From positions 1-9,293 of the forward strand of contig CALJNY010000343.1 of assembly GCA_937981515.1 (NCBI GenBank): a stretch of 9,293 nucleotides of DNA. Direction: 5' to 3'. The notes below the pieces were generated by a model. That model had not been told where the DNA came from. It saw nothing but the letters and a program-made list of their open reading frames with translations, and did no database searches. Position 1 is the stretch's first letter. Each line of letters begins with the position of its first letter. Origin of the DNA: an uncultured Collinsella sp. GTDB lineage: Bacteria > Actinomycetota > Coriobacteriia > Coriobacteriales > Coriobacteriaceae. The translations under genes were made by a program, and so were the position numbers. Positions 1 to 5,478 of this stretch are shown one piece after another.

Positions 1-223
1 GGCTCTCAATGTTTTTATGTCCTGCTCATATCGTCTCTGCCGGCAGTCGGGGACACTCCTTGGCAATCGACGCACGGGTATTCCAACATACAGTTTTTCG
101 ATTCCGTATGTATATATGCGCGCTAATAGGTTATAAAATCTAAGTCTGAACATAGCAGGTCTGCGATGCGGCTCGGGCAACCGGGCCGTTTTTGCGGGCA
201 GGGGTAGCGCGAAAGGACTGCAC
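1..223 (+). other. Upstream and leader region of htpG, no supported gene
   Basis: This stretch is less GC-rich than the genes around it. All three forward frames stay open from the left edge to about 126-140 and none gives a recognisable protein end, so I do not call an upstream gene. The best core-promoter candidate is the AT-rich block TATAAAAT at 132-139, but no convincing -35 box sits 16-18 bases before it. I looked for the two usual heat-shock operators, CIRCE (HrcA) and HAIR (HspR), and saw neither. GGGGACACTCCTT at 49-61 resembles GGGGACGTTCTT at 2491-2502. A terminator-like hairpin lies at 169-193 and the htpG ribosome binding site GAAAGGA at 211-217. Confidence 0.4.
169..193 (+). terminator. 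Terminator-like hairpin in the htpG leader
   Basis: Bases 169-176 pair with 181-188 (8 bp including one G-U) around a GCAA loop, a GNRA-type tetraloop. Five T residues follow at 189-193. This is the form of a short intrinsic terminator, 30 bases before the htpG ATG. It could end an upstream transcript. If the htpG promoter lies upstream, for example near 132-139, it would instead act as an attenuator or leader structure. The sequence alone does not decide. Confidence 0.45.
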
Positions 224-2248
224 ATGCGTCAATTTAAGACCGAGAGCAAAAAACTGCTCGACCTCATGATCAACTCCATCTACACCAATAAGGAAATCTT
301 CCTGCGCGAGCTTATCTCCAACGCGAGCGATGCCGTCGACAAGCTCAACTTTAAGAGCCTTCAGGATCCGAGTGTCAAGCTCGACCAGGGCGACTTGGCC
401 ATCCGTGTTTCCTTTGATAAGGACGCCCGCACCATCACTATTTCGGATAACGGTATCGGCATGACCGCCGAGGAGCTCGAGCGCAACCTGGGCACCATCG
501 CCCATTCCGGCTCCGAGGAGTTTAAGACCGAGAACGCCGAGCAGCAGGGTTCCGATGTCGACATCATCGGTCAGTTTGGCGTGGGTTTCTACTCCGCCTT
601 TATGGTCGCCAGCCACGTGAAGGTCGTCAGCCGCGCTTATGGCGAGGATACCGCCCACGTTTGGGAGTCCGACGGCCTTGAGGGCTACACCATCGAGGAT
701 GGCGAGCGTGCTGAGCACGGTACCGATGTCATCCTGACGCTGCGCGAGAACGAGAAGCTCGATGCCGATGGCGAGGCCGAGACCTACGATCGCTTCCTGA
801 CCGAGTGGGGCCTCAAGAGCCTGATTCAGCAGTACAGCAACTATGTGCGCTACCCGATCCAGATGATGGTGAGCAAGAGTCGCCAGAAGCCCAAGCCCGA
901 GGACGCCGGCGACGACTATAAGCCCGAGTACGAGGACTATCAGGAGCTCGAGACCATCAACTCCATGACGCCGATCTGGAAAAAGCGCAGCTCCGACGTT
1001 GAGCAGAAGGATTACAACGAGTTCTATAAGTCCACGTTCCACGACTTTGACGATCCCGCGCGCACTATCAGCTTCCATGCCGAGGGTACGCTTGAGTACG
1101 ATGCACTGCTGTTTGTGCCGGGTCGCGCCCCGTTCGATCTGTACAGCAAGGACTACGAGAAGGGCCTGGCGCTCTACAGCTCCAACGTGCTGATTATGGA
1201 GAAGTGCGACGACCTGCTGCCCGACTACTACAACTTTGTGCGCGGTGTTGTGGACTCTGCCGACGTGACGCTCAATATTTCGCGTGAGACGCTGCAGCAG
1301 AACCGTCAGCTCAAGGCCATTGCCAAGCGTGTGGAGAAGAAGATTACCGCCGATCTCGAGGACATGCGCGACAACGACCGCGAGGCATACGAGAAGTTCT
1401 TTGAGAATTTTGGTCGCGGTCTTAAGTACGGCATCTACTCGAGCTACGGCATGAAGGCCGACGAGCTCGCCGACCTGCTGTTGTTCTGGTCTGCCAAGGA
1501 GCAGAAGATGATCACCCTTGCCGAGTATGCCAAGGGCATGCCCGAGGGCCAGAAGGCAATCTACTATGCCGCCGGCGATTCGCGCGAGCGTCTGGCCAAG
1601 ATGCCCGTCGTGAAGGGCGTGCTCGACCGCGGCTACGATGTACTGCTGCTGACGCAGGACGTGGATGAGTTCACCTTCCAGGCCATGCGTGAGTACGTGG
1701 CTGCCGATATGCCCAAGGTCTACGAGGATGACGCTGCTCGCGAGGCTGCCGAGAAGGCAGTTGCCGATGGTGCCGAGCCTGAGGTCGAAGATCGTCACCT
1801 GGAGCTTAAGAACGTTGCCACCGGCGATCTTGACTTGGCGACCGATGACGAGAAGAAGGAGGCCGAGGACGCCACCAAGGAGAACGAGGACCTCTTTAAC
1901 GCCATGAAGGAGGCGCTCGGCGACAAGGTCGAGAAGGTTGCCGTCTCCGCGCGCCTGACCGATGCCCCCGCCTGCATTACCACCGAGGGCCCGCTTTCGC
2001 TCGAGATGGAGAAGGTGCTCCAGAAGGGTCCCGAGGGTACGCCCGACGGTATGCCCAAGAGCCAGCGCGTACTCGAGCTCAACGCCAAGCACCCGGTCTT
2101 CGCCAAGCTCGTCGCTGCCCAGAAGGCGGGCGACGCCGACAAGATTAAGCAGTACTCCGGCCTGCTCTACGACCAGGCCCTGCTCGTCGAGGGCATCCTC
2201 CCCGAGGACCCCGTAGCCTTCGCGGCAGCTGTTTGTAACTTGATGTAG
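224..2248 (+). CDS. htpG: Molecular chaperone HtpG (bacterial Hsp90)
   Basis: Cytosolic ATP-dependent chaperone of the Hsp90 family. As known for the family, it works as a homodimer that closes on ATP binding and remodels client proteins, often with the DnaK system. The 674-residue product is complete. The N-terminal GHKL ATPase domain (about 1-215) has the catalytic Glu29 and Asn33 in ELISNASDA, the adenine-binding Asp75 in DNGIGM and the glycine-rich lid end GQFGVGFYS (116-124). The middle domain carries the ATP-sensing Arg354 in NISRETLQQN. The C-terminal dimerisation domain starts after an acidic, Ala/Glu-rich stretch (about 505-570). At 674 residues it is longer than E. coli HtpG (624), with part of the excess in that stretch. 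As expected for a bacterial protein, there is no MEEVD tail. The ATG follows GAAAGGA by 6 bases and gives the usual short HtpG N-terminus. The gene appears monocistronic, with a strong terminator after it. Confidence 0.98.
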   Translation: MRQFKTESKKLLDLMINSIYTNKEIFLRELISNASDAVDKLNFKSLQDPSVKLDQGDLAIRVSFDKDARTITISDNGIGMTAEELERNLGTIAHSGSEEFKTENAEQQGSDVDIIGQFGVGFYSAFMVASHVKVVSRAYGEDTAHVWESDGLEGYTIEDGERAEHGTDVILTLRENEKLDADGEAETYDRFLTEWGLKSLIQQYSNYVRYPIQMMVSKSRQKPKPEDAGDDYKPEYEDYQELETINSMTPIWKKRSSDVEQKDYNEFYKSTFHDFDDPARTISFHAEGTLEYDALLFVPGRAPFDLYSKDYEKGLALYSSNVLIMEKCDDLLPDYYNFVRGVVDSADVTLNISRETLQQNRQLKAIAKRVEKKITADLEDMRDNDREAYEKFFENFGRGLKYGIYSSYGMKADELADLLLFWSAKEQKMITLAEYAKGMPEGQKAIYYAAGDSRERLAKMPVVKGVLDRGYDVLLLTQDVDEFTFQAMREYVAADMPKVYEDDAAREAAEKAVADGAEPEVEDRHLELKNVATGDLDLATDDEKKEAEDATKENEDLFNAMKEALGDKVEKVAVSARLTDAPACITTEGPLSLEMEKVLQKGPEGTPDGMPKSQRVLELNAKHPVFAKLVAAQKAGDADKIKQYSGLLYDQALLVEGILPEDPVAFAAAVCNLM

Positions 2249-2255
2249 TTAGCAA

Positions 2256-2340
2256 GTTACGCGGTTCTACGAACCGCGTAACGGCTCGACGCTGCCCTCA
2301 GTTCCGCCGTTCTAACGAACGGCGGACCAGTCGACGCTGC
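2256..2340. repeat. Two tandem 40-bp palindromic repeat units
   Basis: Unit 1 (2256-2295) is a perfect 12-bp stem, GTTACGCGGTTC against 2271-2282, with a 3-base TAC loop. Unit 2 (2301-2340) has a 12-bp stem (2301-2312 with 2317-2328, one mismatch) and a TAAC loop. Each unit ends in the identical decamer TCGACGCTGC (2286-2295 and 2331-2340). Two stem positions differ between the units, and each is matched by a complementary change on the other arm, so the pairing is conserved rather than just the sequence. Neither stem is followed by a T-run, so these are not classical terminators. A REP-like repeat family or a transcript 3'-end stabilising structure are both possible. Confidence 0.75.
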
Positions 2341-2440
2341 GCGGGCGCCAGAGCGACAACTTGTCATTCAAAGAGGACGGCATGACCAGAAGGTCTATGC
2401 CGTCCTCTTTTCATGCCAATTTGTTCGCTCTGGCGCCCGC
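2341..2440. repeat. 100-bp inverted repeat enclosing a terminator
   Basis: Bases 2341-2356 are perfectly complementary to 2425-2440 (16 bp, beginning GCGGGCGCCAG). Three more pairs (2357-2359 with 2421-2423) form past a single bulged T at 2424. The arms enclose the intrinsic terminator at 2370-2411, so the RNA could fold into one long nested stem. The element directly abuts the TCGACGCTGC tail of the second 40-bp unit, so 2256-2440 may be one module. Its size and terminal repeats also fit a small non-autonomous (MITE-like) insertion, but I see no target-site duplication. Confidence 0.7.
2370..2411 (+). terminator. Intrinsic terminator after htpG
   Basis: A perfect 14-bp stem pairs 2370-2383 (AAAGAGGACGGCAT) with 2397-2410. 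Above it are four further pairs (GACC with GGTC) and an AGAA loop, and the stem runs out into TTTT at 2408-2411. The A-rich left flank and U-rich right flank are typical of a rho-independent terminator for htpG. On the minus strand the T-run is only three bases, so bidirectional action would be weaker. Confidence 0.8.
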
Positions 2441-2565
2441 TCGCTGGCATTGCCAAAACATCGACGTTACCGTGGTCCAAACTAGTCATTGGGGACGTTC
2501 TTAAACGACTATTTGAATTGCTAATTTGTGCGGGTTGTGGTTTTGGGAGCTGCGGGAATTTAAGA

Positions 2566-2585
2566 TACTGTACAACTGTACGTTA
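2566..2585. promoter_or_regulatory. Operator-like dyad ahead of the YhgE/Pip operon
   Basis: The arms GTACA (2570-2574) and TGTAC (2577-2581) flank a 2-base centre. Two bases further out on each side, AT (2566-2567) and TA (2584-2585) also pair. The same stretch reads as a near-tandem ACTGTACA/ACTGTACG. Dyads of this size are typical of TetR-family operators, and TetR regulators often control YhgE/Pip genes in other bacteria. No regulator gene lies in the window, so the link is inference. Confidence 0.4.
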
Positions 2586-2595
2586 AATCATCTTC

Positions 2596-2610
2596 GTAGT
2601 ATATTGCTAC
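2596..2610. promoter_or_regulatory. Second dyad overlapping a TATATT -10-like box
   Basis: GTAGTA (2596-2601) and TGCTAC (2605-2610) form six-base inverted arms with one mismatch around TAT. The dyad contains TATATT at 2600-2605, a plausible -10 element about 100 bases before the proposed start. No clear -35 box is visible, and its expected position falls within the dyad at 2566-2585. A protein on either dyad would be well placed to block transcription. Confidence 0.3.
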
Positions 2611-2694
2611 CCGCAAAACTCAGCACCATTGTGCCGCGAGGCACTAAAGCGTCTACGTACAATGGTTGTCGATAGTACGATTCGATTCAACGAC

Positions 2695-2705
2695 AGGATG
2701 GATGG
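2695..2705 (+). promoter_or_regulatory. Ribosome binding site deciding the start at GTG 2713
   Basis: A purine-rich stretch, AGGATGGATGG, ends 7 bases before GTG 2713 and is the only Shine-Dalgarno-like sequence near the possible starts. GTG 2629, ATG 2662 and ATG 2698 have no purine-rich stretch at the right distance. GTG 2629 also lies in a hairpin. The match is imperfect, so ATG 2698 or an earlier start remains possible. Confidence 0.4.
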
Positions 2706-2712
2706 TCCAAGC

Positions 2713-5478
2713 GTGAGTCTCGGCAGCAAACTATCCAACGCAAAGGTCTCCTTTGCGATATTTAAGCGCGACATTAAGCGACTGCTTATGAACCCCGTCG
2801 CCCTGGTGGTTACCCTGGGCGTGTGCGTCATTCCCTCGCTGTATGCCTGGTACAACATCGTTGCCAACTGGGATCCGTACGGAAATACCCAGGGCATTAA
2901 AATCGCCATCGCCAACAACGATCAGGGCACCCAGAATGACCTAGTGGGCGAGCTTAACGCAGGCGATAAGGTGGTCGACCAGCTCAAGGAGAACGACCAG
3001 CTTGGCTGGACCTTCGTCGACTCGGCGGCAGATGCCAAAGAGGGCGTCGAAAGTGGCGAATACTATGCTGCCATCGTGATTCCCAAGAACTTCTCCGACA
3101 ATCTCGTCTCGATGCTCGACGGCAATTACCATCAGCCGAAGCTCACCTATTACGTCAACGAGAAAAAGAGCGCCATTGCGCCCAAGGTCACCGATACCGG
3201 TGCCAACACCATCGAGGAGCAGATCAACTCGGAGTTTGTCTCCACGGTGGGCGAGACCGTCGCGGGCATTGCCAAAGATGCTGGCATCGACCTTAAAGAC
3301 AAGGCAACCCAGACCCAGGATTCGCTGGCGGGCTCGGTGTCCGAGGCATCCGATACCTTGGGCGAGGTGCGCGATTCGATTGGCGACATGAATGACGCCA
3401 TCGATAAGACGAGTGGTGCTATCGCCTCGGCTGATGCGGCACTTGCCGGCCTGCAGGGTCAGGCGCCGTCACTGACGCAGGCGATCTCCCAGGGCAATGA
3501 CCTGCTGGGCGAGGCCCGCACTACGGCGGGCAACTCTATCGCCTCGCTCTCCAAGGCGCTCTCGGAGGGCAGCCTTGCGCTCACCAAGACGTCGGCCTCT
3601 GCGAACGCTGCCATCGGCAAGCTGACGGGCACGGTCACATCTACGACCACCCGTATCGACAATTCGCTCGAGTCTCTCCAAGCGACGATCGACCACAATA
3701 AGGCCGTTATCGGGCACTTGGAGATTCTCGCCAATGACACGTCGACAGGTTCCGAGGAAATTGACGCGCGCATTGTATCGACTATCGATTTGCTTCGAGA
3801 GCAGAATGAAAAGCTTCAGAGCATCAAGGACGGTCTGTCTGCGCAGTCGAGCGCCATGGCAAATGACGCCGCGGCTGTATCGGGCGCCAGCGATGCTATC
3901 AATAACGCAATTCAGGCCGGTGCGACCAACCTTGGCCAGGCCAAAACGAACCTGGGCCAAAGCGCGCTGCCGAAGGCCTCGAGCGCGCTCGATTCCTTTG
4001 CTGCCGTCTCGGGTGATCTGACGGGAATCGTATCGGGTCTTACGCCCACGATTGCGAGCGCGCGTGGCACGCTGGCCCAACTCAACGCTACGCTCGGTCA
4101 GGCCAAGACCACGCTGTCCCAGACCAATGCCTCGCTTGCCAAGGTCCAGGACAAGCTTGCAACCGCCGCCAACGACATCGCGGCGCTACAGACCTCTGAG
4201 TCCATGGGCGAGCTGGCCGACCTGATGGACGTCGACGTCGATGACGTTGCAGACTTCATGGCATCTCCGGTCGAACTGACCTCAAAGTCAATTTACCCGG
4301 TCAAGAGCTTTGGTTCGGGCATCGCCCCGTTCTATACCAATCTGGCGCTGTGGGTGGGCGGCTACGTGCTCATCGCCATCTACAAGCTCGAGGTCGACCG
4401 CGAAGGCATCGGCAGTTTTACCGCGCGTCAGGGCTACTTTGGCCGCTGGTTGCTCCTGGTGATCCTGGGCGCGTTGCAGGCCATCATCGTTACGGTGGGA
4501 GATCTGGTGATTGGCGTGCAGTGCGTCAGCCCGCTGCTGTTCGTGCTGGGCGGCATCGCCATCTCGTTCACCTACGTCAATATCATCTATGCGCTGTCCA
4601 CTACGTTTAAGCACATCGGCAAGGCAATCGGCGTCATTCTGGTTATCGTGCAGATTCCGGGTTCGTCGGGCATGTATCCCATCGAGATGATGCCCGGCTT
4701 CTTCCAGTGGCTGCACCCGCTGCTGCCCTTTACCTACGGCATCAATCTGCTGCGCGAGACGGTCGGCGGCATGTACTCGTTCAACTATCTGTTTAACCTG
4801 TGCATTCTGGGCGTGTTCTTGATCGTGGCGCTCTTTATCGGTCTGCAGCTGCGTCCGCTGCTGCTCAACCTCAACCTGCTCTTTGATAAACAGCTTTCCA
4901 CGACCGGTATGATGATCTGCGAGTCCAATGACCTGCCGCGCCAGCGCTACTCGCTGCGCACGGCCATGCGTGTCATGCTCGATTCCGATTCGTACCGTCG
5001 CGAACTGCTCGATCATGCAGTCGCCTTTGAACATCGCTACCCGTACTACATCAAGGGCGGTTTTGCCGCTGTAGTCGGCGTGCAGGTCCTGCTCTTTGTC
5101 CTGTCGACGGTTCTCGATATCGACAATAACGGCAAGATCATCCTGCTTGTCATTTGGATCATCTCGGTCATTGCCATCTGCGGCTGGCTTATCAATATCG
5201 AATATATCCGCGCGAGCCTCAATACCCAGATGCGCATCTCGGCGCTTTCGGATGAGGACCTGCGTCGCGAGATGCGCGAGCACACGGCCGCCATTCCTGC
5301 TGCCCGCTACATGTTTGGCCTCAACGCCAGCGAGCGTGGTGCCAAGGGCGGCGATCAGTCCACGGGCCGCTTGCCGCATATAGGCTCGAACCATAAATCT
5401 CAGGACAGCGACAGCACAGCCACAAATGATGGAGATGCCACTCCGCTTGGCAAGCACTCCAAAGGAGGTGAGGCATAA
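2713..5478 (+). CDS. YhgE/Pip-family membrane protein with C-terminal extension (first paralog)
   Basis: Large membrane protein of the YhgE/Pip family, whose role is not settled. Lactococcus Pip serves as a phage receptor, and the C-terminal part resembles ABC-2-type permeases. Numbering from GTG 2713 gives 921 residues. TM1 lies at about 29-47, followed by the family signature YAWYNIVANWDPYGNT. The extracytoplasmic region of roughly 490 residues is Ala/Ser/Leu-rich and probably long helices. Five membrane segments follow at about 540-558, 579-598, 609-628, 638-655 and 692-711, with the motifs APFYT..LWVG and PFTYGIN. Unlike its neighbour, it continues with a polar stretch, two more membrane segments (about 784-802 and 809-829) and a hydrophilic tail of about 90 residues, ending Ser/Asp/Gly-rich. 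Eight segments would put both ends in the cytoplasm. It is first in a two-gene operon, and its last codons contain the ribosome binding site of the next gene. The frame stays open upstream to GTG 2629 (949 residues), so the start is uncertain. Confidence 0.9.
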   Translation: MSLGSKLSNAKVSFAIFKRDIKRLLMNPVALVVTLGVCVIPSLYAWYNIVANWDPYGNTQGIKIAIANNDQGTQNDLVGELNAGDKVVDQLKENDQLGWTFVDSAADAKEGVESGEYYAAIVIPKNFSDNLVSMLDGNYHQPKLTYYVNEKKSAIAPKVTDTGANTIEEQINSEFVSTVGETVAGIAKDAGIDLKDKATQTQDSLAGSVSEASDTLGEVRDSIGDMNDAIDKTSGAIASADAALAGLQGQAPSLTQAISQGNDLLGEARTTAGNSIASLSKALSEGSLALTKTSASANAAIGKLTGTVTSTTTRIDNSLESLQATIDHNKAVIGHLEILANDTSTGSEEIDARIVSTIDLLREQNEKLQSIKDGLSAQSSAMANDAAAVSGASDAINNAIQAGATNLGQAKTNLGQSALPKASSALDSFAAVSGDLTGIVSGLTPTIASARGTLAQLNATLGQAKTTLSQTNASLAKVQDKLATAANDIAALQTSESMGELADLMDVDVDDVADFMASPVELTSKSIYPVKSFGSGIAPFYTNLALWVGGYVLIAIYKLEVDREGIGSFTARQGYFGRWLLLVILGALQAIIVTVGDLVIGVQCVSPLLFVLGGIAISFTYVNIIYALSTTFKHIGKAIGVILVIVQIPGSSGMYPIEMMPGFFQWLHPLLPFTYGINLLRETVGGMYSFNYLFNLCILGVFLIVALFIGLQLRPLLLNLNLLFDKQLSTTGMMICESNDLPRQRYSLRTAMRVMLDSDSYRRELLDHAVAFEHRYPYYIKGGFAAVVGVQVLLFVLSTVLDIDNNGKIILLVIWIISVIAICGWLINIEYIRASLNTQMRISALSDEDLRREMREHTAAIPAARYMFGLNASERGAKGGDQSTGRLPHIGSNHKSQDSDSTATNDGDATPLGKHSKGGEA
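5461..5470 (+). promoter_or_regulatory. Strong Shine-Dalgarno inside the end of the upstream gene
   Basis: AAAGGAGGTG matches the 16S anti-Shine-Dalgarno consensus over ten bases and lies 8 bases before ATG 5479. It is embedded in the last codons of the first YhgE/Pip gene, whose TAA (5476-5478) touches the ATG with no gap. Ribosomes ending the first gene would expose or reuse this site, so translational coupling is expected. Confidence 0.85.

Larger units (their letters stand above)
2249..2712. other. 464-base structured intergenic region between htpG and the YhgE/Pip operon
   Basis: No gene is supported here. From left to right it holds two tandem 40-bp palindromic units (2256-2340), a 100-bp inverted repeat enclosing an intrinsic terminator (2341-2440), a short palindrome TGGCATTGCCA (2446-2456), an ACTAGT palindrome followed by GGGGACGTTCTT (2481-2502), and an AT-richer promoter region with dyads at 2566-2585 and 2596-2610. 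A small hairpin, GTGCC-GCGA-GGCAC, lies at 2629-2642. It covers a GTG that could extend the next reading frame upstream, which argues against that GTG being the start. TCGACG occurs at 2286, 2331 and 2461, so a third, degenerate copy of the unit tail may exist. Confidence 0.6.

Noticed and set aside
1..140. Possible 3' end of an upstream gene
   Set aside because: All three forward frames are open to 126-140, none gives a familiar protein end, and the stretch is AT-richer than the genes. There is no basis for choosing one.
140..2092. A 650-codon open frame on the minus strand across htpG
   Set aside because: It mirrors htpG codon for codon. Its product is low-complexity Leu/Gly/Val-rich sequence typical of antisense translation in GC-rich genes, and htpG itself is unmistakable.
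2256..2440. A CRISPR array or integron attC-like site
   Set aside because: Only two palindromic units exist, 5 bases apart with no spacers. No cas or integrase gene is nearby, and there are no attC core-site pairs.
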